Assembly: GCA_903825395.1 (NCBI GenBank)
Contig: CAIKAF010000023.1
Coordinates: forward strand, 146,195-210,194
Source: an uncultured Flavobacteriales bacterium
GTDB lineage: Bacteria; Bacteroidota; Bacteroidia; CAIKAF01
Direction of reading: 5' to 3'
Length of the DNA stretch: 64,000 nucleotides
The notes beneath the pieces were generated by a model. It was not told where the DNA came from. It made no database searches and saw nothing but the letters and a program-made list of their open reading frames with translations. Position 1 is the first letter of the stretch, and every line of letters begins with the position of its first letter. The translations under genes were made by a program, and so were the position numbers. Positions 35,818 to 44,318 of this stretch are shown one piece after another.

Positions 35818-36858
35818 ATGCCGTCGTTTGACCCAAATGCTCCAGCCTCATCTTCATCCGGGATTTTTGGGCTTCCCTATTCTGAAGCCGAAGCCGACCT
35901 TGTATTGCTGCCTGTCCCCTGGGCTGTGACTGTTTCGTATGGCTCTGGAGCTGACAAAGGCCCTCAAGCTATTTTTGATGCTTCAATGCAGGTGGATTTG
36001 TACGAATCCTCCTTTCCAAATGTATGGGAATGCAAAACGGCCATGTTGCCCATTTCAAAGTCAATAAAAAAAGACAGCAAACATTTACGAGCGCTTGCAG
36101 AGACCTACATTGACGGATTAATCCGTGGAACGGGTTCTGATAAAAAAGAACAGGCATTTTTACTTAAAAATATTGATGCTGGGTGCCAAGCCATGAACCA
36201 GTGGGTTGAAAAAAAAACTTTATCATTGCTTAAAAAAGGGAAAACGGTGGGATTGATTGGCGGCGATCATTCTACTCCGCTTGGTGCCGTTCGGGCGCTC
36301 AGCATGCAATTCCCACAGATGTCTATTTTACAAATTGATGCCCATTGCGACCTGAGGTTGGCCTATGAAGGATTTACCTATTCACATGCCTCAATCAGCA
36401 GAAATATACACCAAGAGTTGCCTAATTTAAAGGCCTTGGTTCAGGTTGGTATTCGAGATTTGTGCGATGAAGAGGCTAAGTATGCCGAGCAGCACGACAA
36501 TATTCATTTATTTACAGACCGATGGATGCAAGAGTCTATGGCCAATGGCCAAACCTGGAACCAAACACTGAACAACATCATTGAACCCCTGGGTCAAGAC
36601 GTTTATTTAAGTTTTGATATTGACGGCCTTGAGCCTTCGCTATGTCCAAATACGGGAACACCCGTTCCTGGCGGTCTGAGTTTTTACCAAGCGGTATCGC
36701 TCATCCAATCTATTCATCGGTCGGGAAGAAAACTGATTGGATTTGATCTAGTCGAGGTGGTTCCTGGAGCTTCTGAATGGGATGCCAATGTTGGTGCCCG
36801 AATTTTGTTTCATCTTTGTACCGAATCGCATCGTTCTAAACTATCTGAAAACCAATAA
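35818..36858 (+). CDS. Arginase/agmatinase-family ureohydrolase
   Basis: The 346-residue manganese enzyme hydrolyses a guanidino or formimino compound. Metal-site motifs are GLIGGDHSTPLG, QIDAHCDLRLA and SFDIDGLEPSLCPNTG; the last has Glu where many relatives have Asp. The extended N terminus and GTPVPGG loop fit the Bacteroidota subgroup. It lies 12 bp upstream of a deoxyhypusine-synthase-like gene, so a polyamine route (agmatine to putrescine) is the most consistent role. True arginase activity is the alternative. A conserved His/Glu substrate pair could not be assigned. Confidence 0.82.
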   Translation: MPSFDPNAPASSSSGIFGLPYSEAEADLVLLPVPWAVTVSYGSGADKGPQAIFDASMQVDLYESSFPNVWECKTAMLPISKSIKKDSKHLRALAETYIDGLIRGTGSDKKEQAFLLKNIDAGCQAMNQWVEKKTLSLLKKGKTVGLIGGDHSTPLGAVRALSMQFPQMSILQIDAHCDLRLAYEGFTYSHASISRNIHQELPNLKALVQVGIRDLCDEEAKYAEQHDNIHLFTDRWMQESMANGQTWNQTLNNIIEPLGQDVYLSFDIDGLEPSLCPNTGTPVPGGLSFYQAVSLIQSIHRSGRKLIGFDLVEVVPGASEWDANVGARILFHLCTESHRSKLSENQ

Positions 36859-36870
36859 CCGATTTGAAGT

Positions 36871-37842
36871 ATGAAAGGGCCTGTATCTAACTTTATTGAA
36901 CACCACTATCGTCATTTTAATGCTGCGGCCTTAGTGGACGCCGCCAAAGGGTATGAGCAGCATTTGTTGGAAGGAGGAAAAATGATGATCACCTTGGCCG
37001 GCGCTATGAGTACTGCTGAACTGGGATTGTCATTGGCTGAGATGATACGTCAAGGCAAGGTGGATATCATTTCATGTACCGGAGCGAATCTGGAGGAAGA
37101 TGTTATGAATTTGGTGGCTCACAGCCATTATAAACGAGTACCACACTACCGTGACCTAAGCCCTCAAGACGAGTGGGATTTGTTGGAACATGGATTCAAC
37201 CGAGTTACCGACACGTGCATTCCGGAAGAGGAGGCTTTTCGTCGGATTCAAAAACACATTTTCAGCATATGGAAACAAGCTGAGGAGTCCGGTGAACGCT
37301 ATTTCCCTCATGAATTTATGTATAAACTGCTGTTGAGCGGGGTGATGGAACAATACTACGAGATTGACCCTAAAAACAGTTGGATGATTGCGGCTGCAGA
37401 ACGGAATCTACCCATTATTGTTCCTGGTTGGGAAGACAGTACGATGGGTAACATTTTTGCTTCCTATTGCATCAAGGGTGAACTTAAGCCCTCAACCATG
37501 AAATCCGGTATTGAATATATGACATGGCTGAGCGATTGGTACCGAGGAAATTCTGGAGGGAAAGGGGTAGGTTTTTTCCAAATTGGCGGCGGTATTGCCG
37601 GAGATTTCCCCATTTGTGTGGTTCCTATGATGTACCAAGATTTGGAGTGGCATGATGTTCCATTTTGGTCATACTTCTGCCAAATAAGCGACTCTACAAC
37701 TTCCTATGGTTCATACAGCGGCGCCGTTCCCAATGAAAAAATCACTTGGGGTAAGCTGGATATTCACACTCCAAAATTCATTGTAGAGTCAGACGCTACA
37801 ATTGTGGCTCCATTGATTTTTGCTTGGCTATTGGGCTGGTAA
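36871..37842 (+). CDS. Deoxyhypusine synthase-like protein (probable polyamine enzyme)
   Basis: The 323-residue protein belongs to the deoxyhypusine synthase fold family: an NAD-binding part (VDIISCTGANLEED) and a C-terminal GSYSGAVPNEKITWGK whose K295 aligns with the catalytic Lys of the eukaryotic enzyme. Bacteria lack eIF5A, so protein hypusination is unlikely. Bacterial relatives are thought to move an aminobutyl group between small amines, for example to form homospermidine. The neighbour is an arginase/agmatinase-family gene 12 bp upstream, which would supply putrescine or a related amine. It ends only 7 bp from the convergent M23 gene. Confidence 0.82.
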   Translation: MKGPVSNFIEHHYRHFNAAALVDAAKGYEQHLLEGGKMMITLAGAMSTAELGLSLAEMIRQGKVDIISCTGANLEEDVMNLVAHSHYKRVPHYRDLSPQDEWDLLEHGFNRVTDTCIPEEEAFRRIQKHIFSIWKQAEESGERYFPHEFMYKLLLSGVMEQYYEIDPKNSWMIAAAERNLPIIVPGWEDSTMGNIFASYCIKGELKPSTMKSGIEYMTWLSDWYRGNSGGKGVGFFQIGGGIAGDFPICVVPMMYQDLEWHDVPFWSYFCQISDSTTSYGSYSGAVPNEKITWGKLDIHTPKFIVESDATIVAPLIFAWLLGW

Positions 37843-37849
37843 ACCCGTT

Positions 37850-38821
37850 TTAATCCATTGCCTGCCCTGGTCGGTTGGACTGTTCAACCACCTTCGCATA
37901 CTCTTCCGGACTTAAATCGGAGTAGTAGAAGTAAACTGGATTTACGGGCTGTCCTTTATGAATGACCTCATAATGCAAATGAGGTCCTGTCGATTTACCT
38001 GTACTGCCTAAAAGCCCTACTTTTTGGCCTCGGGTTACGCGCATTCCAGGGCGTACTGATACCGACATAAGATGCGCATAAATGGTTTCATATCCGAACC
38101 CATGACGAATTCGTACACAGTTCCCATATCCACCAGCTTCTAAACCGGCACTGCTTACTACTCCATTCCCTGTAGCATAAACAGGCGCACCCAGTTCAGC
38201 AACAAAATCCATACCCGCATGAAATTTCGGCGTTTGATAAATAGGGTCAATTCGAAACCCAAAACCACTGGTCATGCGTTCCAAATCACTCAAATCAACA
38301 GGAATTATGGCTGGAATGCTTTTCAGCATTTCACTTTTGTTCTGAATTAGGCCCCACAATTCGTCATACGACCTTGTTTGTACGTAGGCCCTTTTTCGCA
38401 GCTGATCCATTTTTTGAGTGACCTCTGTTAGCATTTCGGTAAGCAATAGGCCTTTGAATCTGTCGTATCGGTTCAACCCTGAAAGTCCTGATTTCCTAAC
38501 CTCCGCAGAAACTGGCTCGGTTGCAAATAGAGCTCTATAAATTTGATCGTCGCGGTGTTCTAAATCCACAATAACCTCTTCCATTTGATTCAGTTGGTTT
38601 TCCAAAATCTTGAGTTGTGACTCTGTGATATCAAGTTCTCGGCGCAACCTTTTTTCCTTAGGAGAGTCCAAATAACGGTATGCAAGCAACAAAACTGTTG
38701 TAGCAAATAGCATCCCCGCAACAATATTAAAGGCAATTCGAAAAATGCGCTTCGACCATTTTTCACGGTAAGGCTCGAATCGCAGTGTTTTTGTATTGTA
38801 ATGGTACTTAATGCGCGACAT
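37850..38821 (-). CDS. Membrane-anchored M23 peptidase with coiled coil
   Basis: The 323-residue protein has a cytoplasmic basic N terminus, one membrane helix (about 26-47) and a periplasmic coiled coil (about 52-90). The C-terminal LytM domain (about 190-310) is intact: KFHAGMDFVAE provides His and Asp, and GPHLHYEVIHKGQPVNP the HxH zinc motif. It should cut peptidoglycan cross-links. Length and layout match the Bacteroidota M23 proteins linked with cell elongation. It is convergent with the previous gene and has no obvious terminator. Confidence 0.9.
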   Translation of the reverse strand: MSRIKYHYNTKTLRFEPYREKWSKRIFRIAFNIVAGMLFATTVLLLAYRYLDSPKEKRLRRELDITESQLKILENQLNQMEEVIVDLEHRDDQIYRALFATEPVSAEVRKSGLSGLNRYDRFKGLLLTEMLTEVTQKMDQLRKRAYVQTRSYDELWGLIQNKSEMLKSIPAIIPVDLSDLERMTSGFGFRIDPIYQTPKFHAGMDFVAELGAPVYATGNGVVSSAGLEAGGYGNCVRIRHGFGYETIYAHLMSVSVRPGMRVTRGQKVGLLGSTGKSTGPHLHYEVIHKGQPVNPVYFYYSDLSPEEYAKVVEQSNRPGQAMD

Positions 38822-38885
38822 TCGTTGCTATTGACCCAATTTACTTTGTTTCAGTTGTTCGATTAAACAATTTGGCTTGTTTTCA

Positions 38886-38908
38886 CAAAAAAGCCCTCCG
38901 AAGAGGGC
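38886..38908 (-). terminator. Rho-independent terminator of the DUF1573 gene
   Basis: On the minus strand AGCCCTC-TTCG-GAGGGCT (7-bp stem, UUCG tetraloop) is followed by five or more T residues. It ends the DUF1573 transcript, 22 bp after the stop codon. Confidence 0.9.
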
Positions 38909-38929
38909 TGCAAAAACAAACCAAACATA

Positions 38930-39394
38930 TTATTCTCCAGGAACTCCGGAATTGTTATTCACCGGAAGACCTCCACTGGCAGGTGGTTGTTTTACATTTC
39001 CAGTAATACGAACCACGTGTTGTTTGTATTGGGGATTTCCCGCATCATCCATGGATTCAACTTCGTTGGTAGTAATGGTGACCGTTTTTGAAATCATTCC
39101 AGGACGAGCTGTATCGTATTTAATTTTAATTACTCCCTTTGCTCCGGGCCGAATCGGATCTTTGGGCCACTCAGGTACTGTGCAACCGCAAGACCCTTTG
39201 GCATTGGTAATCATCAAAGGTTGTTTGCCTTCATTTTTGAACACAAAATCACGGACTCCATCCCCTTTATAAGGTACTTCACCGTAATCCACAATCATTG
39301 ATTCAGCTGTCAATTTGGCTCCATCTGAATTTTGAGCCTGAACAGATGCTCCAAAAAACAGAGCCGAGGCGACAAGAAGAAATGAAATTTTCAT
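38930..39394 (-). CDS. Secreted DUF1573 protein
   Basis: The 154-residue exported protein has a signal peptide (about 1-20, SFLLVASALFFGASVQAQ). A single Ig-like DUF1573 domain (about 30-135) follows with the characteristic GSCGCTVPEWPKDPIRPG block. Its paired cysteines may bind metal or form a disulfide. The tail is Pro/Gly-rich. Families of this type are abundant in Bacteroidota, with no fixed function. It has its own -7 element and terminator, so it is a single-gene unit and probably well expressed. Confidence 0.85.
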   Translation of the reverse strand: MKISFLLVASALFFGASVQAQNSDGAKLTAESMIVDYGEVPYKGDGVRDFVFKNEGKQPLMITNAKGSCGCTVPEWPKDPIRPGAKGVIKIKYDTARPGMISKTVTITTNEVESMDDAGNPQYKQHVVRITGNVKQPPASGGLPVNNNSGVPGE

Positions 39395-39429
39395 AATTCG
39401 ATTTTTTAACGATTCATTCGTTTGCTATC

Positions 39430-39437
39430 CAAAACTA
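39430..39437 (-). promoter_or_regulatory. -7 element TAGTTTTG of the DUF1573 gene
   Basis: A perfect TAnnTTTG match on the minus strand, giving a leader of about 30 nt before the ATG at 39394. Confidence 0.55.
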
Positions 39438-39549
39438 TACAAATTTACAGCGTAGGTATTGGATTAACAAAAGTTTAACAGCATAAAAAAGCGGCTGAAG
39501 GTCCTGAGCAAATGCTTGGCTCTAGCAAGTTTCTACCTACTTTTACCCC

Positions 39550-40707
39550 ATGTCTATGTTGGAATTGGTTTTTTGGTTGCTCTTTGGCCTGATTTTATTC
39601 ATTTACATAGGTTATGCTCTTTTAATCTGGCTTGGATCAAAATTATTTCCTAAGCCGCCGACACAATGGGCCAACCCCAAAGATTTACCTTCTGTCTGCA
39701 TCATTATTCCAGCATTTAATGAAGTGACATGCCTGAATCAAAAAGTCTTAAATACGCTGGCGTTGGATTATCCGACCGAAAAAATAAAAATCATTGTTAT
39801 AACGGATGGCAGCACTGATGGTTCAGAGACTTTAACATGGGCCGATGAGCGCATATTCATGTTGCACCAACCTCAGCGCGAAGGAAAATCAGCTGCGATT
39901 AACCGCGCTATGCCCTTTTCCGACGCTGAAATTACCGCAATTACCGATGCAAATACCCTATTGAATTCAGATGCGCTTATGGCCTTAACCGCTCCCTTTC
40001 AATGGAACTCTATAGGAGGAGTTGCTGGTGAAAAGCGCGTTCAAACAGACTTTGGAAATAGTACTTCCAATGAAGGTCTGTATTGGAAATACGAAAGCCG
40101 TTTGAAGCGTTGGGATGCGCAGGTATACTCCATTGTAGGGGCTGCTGGAGAATTATTTGCCTTTCGAACCCATCTGTTCCAGCCACTGGAAACCGATGCC
40201 ATTTTAGATGACTTTATGCTGTCGGTTCGAATTGTTGAGCAAGGGTTCCGGGTAGGCTATGCTCCAAATGCCCAAGCTACAGAAAGCGCAAGCCCAAGCC
40301 TTTCCGCCGAATGGAAGCGGAAAATACGAATCGCTGCCGGGGTTTTTCAGTCCTTACCTAGGCTAGACCTCCCCCTAAAACCAATCAAATATCCGTTGGC
40401 TTGGGCCATTTTTATAGGTCACCGATGGATGCGCTGGATGTTGGCTCCGCCTCTGTTGCTAATTCTATTGCCTCTGCACCTCTATTTGGGACTATCAATG
40501 GGTGGATTGTGGTTGCCATTTTCCGGTATTCACCTAAGCGCCTACCTCTTGGCCGGTTTGGGCTTTGCCCTGAATTCATTTCAGCTCAAAATCCCCTTTT
40601 TCTACACGCCGATGTACTTTGTCATGATGAATGCGGCCATGGTGGCAGGAGCATTTCGTTTTTTTTCAGGCAAACAATCCGTGCTCTGGGAAAAAGTGCG
40701 TTCGTAA
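39550..40707 (+). CDS. Membrane-bound family 2 glycosyltransferase
   Basis: The 385-residue protein has an N-terminal membrane helix (about 5-27) and a GT-A domain (about 48-280). PSVCIIIPAFNE opens the domain, ITDGSTDGSE and ITDANTLL supply the metal-site acidic residues, and the late ILDDFMLSVRIVEQGFRVGY holds a catalytic DD. Two or three C-terminal membrane segments follow (about 285-375). The layout matches processive or lipid-linked GT2 enzymes such as BcsA/IcaA relatives without the QxxRW-type motif being clear. It probably acts in exopolysaccharide or envelope synthesis. ATG codons at 39550 and 39556 are both possible starts. Confidence 0.88.
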   Translation: MSMLELVFWLLFGLILFIYIGYALLIWLGSKLFPKPPTQWANPKDLPSVCIIIPAFNEVTCLNQKVLNTLALDYPTEKIKIIVITDGSTDGSETLTWADERIFMLHQPQREGKSAAINRAMPFSDAEITAITDANTLLNSDALMALTAPFQWNSIGGVAGEKRVQTDFGNSTSNEGLYWKYESRLKRWDAQVYSIVGAAGELFAFRTHLFQPLETDAILDDFMLSVRIVEQGFRVGYAPNAQATESASPSLSAEWKRKIRIAAGVFQSLPRLDLPLKPIKYPLAWAIFIGHRWMRWMLAPPLLLILLPLHLYLGLSMGGLWLPFSGIHLSAYLLAGLGFALNSFQLKIPFFYTPMYFVMMNAAMVAGAFRFFSGKQSVLWEKVRS

Positions 40708-40720
40708 TTCAAGGCAGTTC

Positions 40721-42400
40721 CTACACTGAATCCATCATGGCAGCTCGCAGAAGCTGCCGGGTATATTCCTCCTCTGGCCGTTCGAATATGTCGTCAGCCG
40801 TTCCCCGTTCAACCACCTTGCCCGCTTTCATTACTAGGATGTGATCGCTCATAAAATGCACCACGGGTAAATCGTGCGAAATAAACAAACATGCAAACCC
40901 TTCTTCCTCCTGCAATTGGCGCAACAAATTCAACACTTGGGCTTGGACAGAAACATCCAACGCGGCTACAGATTCATCGCAGATTAAAATTTGGGGTTTT
41001 AGGGCCAAGGCCCGTGCAATGCCAATTCGCTGACGCTGCCCCCCACTAAATTCAGCAGGATATCGATCAAACATGCTGGAGCTCAGCCCTACTCGCTCCA
41101 TCCAATTTTTAGCTTCCTCTCGGCAGGACCGCGCACTTGAAAACCTTCGATGCACCCACAATGGCTCTGCAATAGCTTCTCCTACAGACATATATGGGTT
41201 TAATGATCCAAAGGGGTCTTGAAAAATCAGTTGCACATTGGGCCTGAATTTCCTTAATGCTTCTCCGCTCAGCGTCCGCAAATTTGTCTCTCCGAAATGG
41301 ATTGAGCCAGATTCAACTGGGGCAAGTCCTACTAAGGCTTTGCCCAGTGTTGATTTTCCACATCCCGATTCCCCAACCAAGCCCAATGTTTGCCCGGCAT
41401 TCAAAGTAAAATCGACTCCATCGACGGCTTTAAGTATCGTTTTTGGACGACCAAGCCATGATTTCGAAAGAGGATAATGAACGCTTAGTGAGGATACCTC
41501 CAACAAGGGTTTTTCTGCCGCAGCGGGGCTGGTCCTTGGTTGAATAAATTCTGCAGCCTGTTCTCTGCCCGCTAAAAAATCTTCCACCGAAGGTAAGCGG
41601 GCAGGACGAAGGTGCGCTGCCATGCGTCTAGGTCTACAGGCCCACAAACTGCGGGTGTATGGATGTGTTGGATGTGCAACAATATCTTTGACTGCACCCT
41701 GCTCCACCAAATCTCCACGATAAAGCACGGCAATTCGGTGAGCCAAGGAAGAAACCACACCCAAATCGTGGGAAATGAAAAGCATAGACATTCCGCGCTC
41801 ATCCTGTAAACTTCGTAGAGTGCCCAATATGCTATTTTGCACGGTGGCATCTAAGGCGGTGGTAGGTTCATCGGCAATCAAGAGGCCCGGAGAACATGAA
41901 ATCGCCATGGCGATCATTACGCGCTGCTTTTGTCCCCCTGAAATTTGATGGGGATAGGCTCTAAGCATGGCCTCTGGCCGAGGCAACTGAACTTCTTTAA
42001 AGAGTTCGAGGCAGCGGGCTTTCGCTTGCGCAGCATTCATCGGTTCATGTACCCGCAAGGCTTCCATTACCTGAAATCCACACGTATAATATGGATTTAA
42101 AGAGGTCATGGGCTCTTGAAAAATCATGGCGGCCGATTTGCCCCGAAGCTCGGGCAATTTCGATTTGGGCCATTTCAACACATCGATGTTGCTACCTTTG
42201 TGCTGTAGCCAAATCGAACCTGTTGCAAGCCCCGGATTCAAGCGCAAAATGCTGAGTGAGGTTAGGGATTTACCGCTTCCGGATTCTCCGACCAATCCTA
42301 AGGTTTCACCAGGATTAATTTGCAAGGATACATTCCGCAAGACCTCCCTCCCCTGAAAGGAAATACTTAAAGATTGAATGTCAAGCAGCGGCGCTGCCAT
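40721..42400 (-). CDS. Tandem ABC transporter ATPase, peptide-uptake type (YejF-like)
   Basis: One 559-residue chain carries two complete nucleotide-binding domains. The first (1-265) has GLVGESGSGKSLTS, SGGQKQRVMIAMA and LLIADEPTTALD. The second (about 300-555) has GLVGESGCGKSTLGKAL, SGGQRQRIGIARA and LICDESVAALD. Both contain the downstream peptide-transporter extension (HPTHPYTRSLWA; RPEEEYTRQLL). This is the DppDF/YejF form that powers oligopeptide or related import. No permease or binding-protein gene is adjacent. The gene overlaps by one base (TAATG) with the upstream lipoprotein gene. Confidence 0.92.
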   Translation of the reverse strand: MAAPLLDIQSLSISFQGREVLRNVSLQINPGETLGLVGESGSGKSLTSLSILRLNPGLATGSIWLQHKGSNIDVLKWPKSKLPELRGKSAAMIFQEPMTSLNPYYTCGFQVMEALRVHEPMNAAQAKARCLELFKEVQLPRPEAMLRAYPHQISGGQKQRVMIAMAISCSPGLLIADEPTTALDATVQNSILGTLRSLQDERGMSMLFISHDLGVVSSLAHRIAVLYRGDLVEQGAVKDIVAHPTHPYTRSLWACRPRRMAAHLRPARLPSVEDFLAGREQAAEFIQPRTSPAAAEKPLLEVSSLSVHYPLSKSWLGRPKTILKAVDGVDFTLNAGQTLGLVGESGCGKSTLGKALVGLAPVESGSIHFGETNLRTLSGEALRKFRPNVQLIFQDPFGSLNPYMSVGEAIAEPLWVHRRFSSARSCREEAKNWMERVGLSSSMFDRYPAEFSGGQRQRIGIARALALKPQILICDESVAALDVSVQAQVLNLLRQLQEEEGFACLFISHDLPVVHFMSDHILVMKAGKVVERGTADDIFERPEEEYTRQLLRAAMMDSV

Positions 42401-42924
42401 TAAGAAGGAAGCTGAGGTTCCGGGTTGGATTTGTTGCCGGGTGGAGCCCGAAATATCAGGCGAATCATTCCAGGACCATGGAAAGGACTTTCGTCCATGA
42501 TTTCCAAGACGGCATCGGGCTTAGACATGGCAAACACACCTTGGTCCATTAACGCTTCCTGATTCCATGCCGCTTCAAAATGAGCCACTGCCAATTCCGT
42601 CAATTCTTCTGCTCGCAGTTCAGACTCTAAAAAAACCTGAACATAAATTTCATCCAATCGACCTTCAACGAATTGATATTGAACTTCATAGTATTCCGAA
42701 TCTGAATAATGAAAATGGTATTTGGCGAAGGCTGAATCTAAGGCCATGAGTGCTTTTGCGTCTTCCAATTCCTGTACTTTTTCCCAGGTTTCACCCAATT
42801 TTACGCCACGCCAATGGGCTTCTGCCGGTCCTGCCATTTCTTCAAAATGCGCTTTATAGGGTGATCCAAAGCAGGCCCACAGAAGCACCAAGGGAGATAT
42901 CCAAGCAAAAGTTCGAAGGTTCAT
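42400..42924 (-). CDS. Putative lipoprotein coupled to the ABC ATPase gene
   Basis: The 174-residue protein has a signal with a lipobox ending LLWAC at residue 18. The mature part is acidic and alternates helices and strands (GVKLGETWEKVQELEDAKA, YYEVQYQFVEGRLDEIYVQ, RAEELTELAVAHFEAAW). The family is not recognised. Its stop overlaps the ABC ATPase start by one base, so the two are co-translated. A role in the transport process is possible but unproved; it does not look like a solute-binding protein. A variant -7 element lies 4 nt before the ATG. Confidence 0.7.
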   Translation of the reverse strand: MNLRTFAWISPLVLLWACFGSPYKAHFEEMAGPAEAHWRGVKLGETWEKVQELEDAKALMALDSAFAKYHFHYSDSEYYEVQYQFVEGRLDEIYVQVFLESELRAEELTELAVAHFEAAWNQEALMDQGVFAMSKPDAVLEIMDESPFHGPGMIRLIFRAPPGNKSNPEPQLPS

Positions 42925-42928
42925 GGCA

Positions 42929-42936
42929 CGAAGATA
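42929..42936 (-). promoter_or_regulatory. Variant -7 element TATCTTCG abutting the lipoprotein start
   Basis: TATCTTCG (one mismatch to TAnnTTTG) lies 4 nt before the ATG at 42924, the same spacing as for the sigma factor and gatC. Confidence 0.45.
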
Positions 42937-42988
42937 CGGCTATGCTATGAAATCCGCCAAGTCCTATTTTTTTCCCTTTGATTTTTTT

Positions 42989-43139
42989 GGCGGTAGCCGG
43001 GCTTTCAGGGCTTGTCCGCGGTTGGCGGAAGGCTGTCCCAGCGGGCTTGCGGTGGCTCCTAAAGTCGCCTCCGCGCCACGCGGGCCAGGCTCCGCCAACC
43101 TTGCGGGCAAGCCTCTTCAATCCCTACCGCAAAGGCCCC
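42989..43139 (-). repeat. GC-rich hairpin element, type 1, copy F
   Basis: Its minus-strand core is GGCGAC-TTTA-GGAGCC (43054-43069). Stem 1 has changed on both sides to GCGGTAG (42990-42996) and CTACCGC (43124-43130), a compensatory pair against GCGGCAG/CTGCCGC elsewhere. Stem 2 is GGCTTG (43009-43014) with CAAGCC (43108-43113). It ends 12 bp from the stop of the membrane-protein gene, in the same sense. Confidence 0.88.
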
Positions 43140-43151
43140 AAAAGAAAAACA

Positions 43152-43490
43152 TTATCTTCCTTTAGGCCAGCCCAAAAAGAACAATCCCATTGAAATGCTC
43201 CATATGTAGGTTAAGGGGGGCTGTACCGCTACATTGGGCAAGGGATACACCAACAACCCAAGGCCAGACACAACAACACAAGCAGCAAAAACCCTTGATA
43301 ACCATGCTGGTCCCGTTACAGAAGCCAAGGCTAAGGCAGAACTGCTCATAAGTAAACCCAACAAAAACCATTCATTTTTGGCGGCAGGCATGACCCAGCG
43401 CAACCAATCCAGATGAAACCAGGCGGGAACAATAGGCAGGGTAATACGAAACACCCAAGAAGCCAATTCCTGGAAAAATCGAGTCGTCAT
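43152..43490 (-). CDS. Small integral membrane protein of unknown function
   Basis: The 112-residue protein has three or four hydrophobic segments (about 10-27, 38-60, 65-82 and 92-108), Trp-rich in the first half (WVFRITLPIVPAWFHLDWLRWV). The family is not recognised. It starts 7 bp after frr, so it is probably the last gene of a small-protein/frr/membrane-protein operon. GC-rich element F follows. Confidence 0.65.
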   Translation of the reverse strand: MTTRFFQELASWVFRITLPIVPAWFHLDWLRWVMPAAKNEWFLLGLLMSSSALALASVTGPAWLSRVFAACVVVSGLGLLVYPLPNVAVQPPLTYIWSISMGLFFLGWPKGR

Positions 43491-43497
43491 ACCGGAA

Positions 43498-44055
43498 CTA
43501 AACGGTCATTATTTCCTTTTCCTTGCGCTGACACAAATCCTCTACCTTGACCGTGTATTCGTCAATCATTTTTTGCACCCGAGCCTCTAAATCCTTGGCT
43601 ACATCTTCTGCCAACCCTTCTTTGACCAATTTTTTAAATCCTTCATTGGCATCACGACGGGCATTTCTCAAACTTACTTTGGCATTTTCAGCTTCGGCTT
43701 TAGCCATTTTTACCATATCCTTCCTACGCTCCTCGGTCAAAGGTGGCACGTGGATTCGAATCATTTCACCGTCGTTCTGAGGATTAAGATTTAGGTTGCT
43801 ATTAATAATGGCACGTTCTATGTCTTGCAGCATTTTCTTTTCCCAGGGCTGAACAGTTAACGTACGGCCATCGGGAGTATTTACGTTGGCAACTTGCTGC
43901 AGGGGCACATTGGAACCGTAATATTCAACATACACCGAGTCCAACATCGCTGGATTGGCTTTTCCGGTTCTAATCTTCAACAATTCATCCTCAAGGTGAG
44001 AAATTGCTTTATCCATGTTCCCACGGCAACGTTGCATAATGGCATCTGTACTCAT
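43498..44055 (-). CDS. frr: Ribosome recycling factor
   Basis: The 185-residue factor splits post-termination ribosomes with EF-G. The start at 44055 is chosen (MSTDAIMQRCRGNMDKAISH) because it gives the standard length; the frame is open upstream to 44121, but the extra part is basic and unlike the family. The RTGKANPAMLDSVYVEYYG and NTPDGRTLTVQPWEK blocks, the hinge and the final VEDLCQRKEKEIMTV helix are complete. It is usually next to pyrH; here pyrH is absent. Confidence 0.96.
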   Translation of the reverse strand: MSTDAIMQRCRGNMDKAISHLEDELLKIRTGKANPAMLDSVYVEYYGSNVPLQQVANVNTPDGRTLTVQPWEKKMLQDIERAIINSNLNLNPQNDGEMIRIHVPPLTEERRKDMVKMAKAEAENAKVSLRNARRDANEGFKKLVKEGLAEDVAKDLEARVQKMIDEYTVKVEDLCQRKEKEIMTV

Positions 44056-44081
44056 CTTTTCAAGTTTTTTGGGTATGGGAA

Positions 44082-44276
44082 TTAATTTTTTGCACAGGTT
44101 TCTGAGGGCAAAGCTCCGCACATACTGCAGGCCTGCCCTTCCTTATTTAAAAAGGGACTTTGACTTGCACAGGTACCTGAAAACTTCCCGTCTTTTTTCA
44201 CTAAAATTTTAATCGCAATCCCGGCAAAAGCCAAGGCTAGCAAACCAATTACTAAGAGCAATAAAGTCCAGTTCAT
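44082..44276 (-). CDS. Small Cys-rich single-pass membrane protein
   Basis: The 64-residue protein has one membrane helix (about 4-26) and a short tail with four cysteines: FSGTCASQSPFLNKEG, then ACSMCGALPSETC. The CxxC and flanking Cys residues suggest a metal site or disulfide. Close relatives, often labelled membrane or secreted protein, recur in Bacteroidota as I recall, with unknown function. It lies 26 bp upstream of frr on the same strand and is probably co-transcribed. It is divergent from mazG, with only 10 bp to that gene's promoter. Confidence 0.75.
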   Translation of the reverse strand: MNWTLLLLVIGLLALAFAGIAIKILVKKDGKFSGTCASQSPFLNKEGQACSMCGALPSETCAKN

Positions 44277-44286
44277 ATACCGATGC

Positions 44287-44294
44287 TATCTTTG
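44287..44294 (+). promoter_or_regulatory. mazG: -7 element TATCTTTG of mazG
   Basis: A perfect TAnnTTTG match that lies inside the longest reading frame (from 44283). It therefore decides for the internal mazG start at 44319. Confidence 0.6.
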
Positions 44295-44318
44295 TTCTAT
44301 TGCAAAGGTAAAAAACAC

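Noticed and set aside
36871..37842. Bacterial hypusine modification
   Set aside because: Bacteria have no eIF5A substrate. A small-amine transferase is the more reasonable reading.
44055..44121. 22-residue N-terminal extension of frr
   Set aside because: It is basic, unlike the family; the downstream ATG gives the standard 185 residues.
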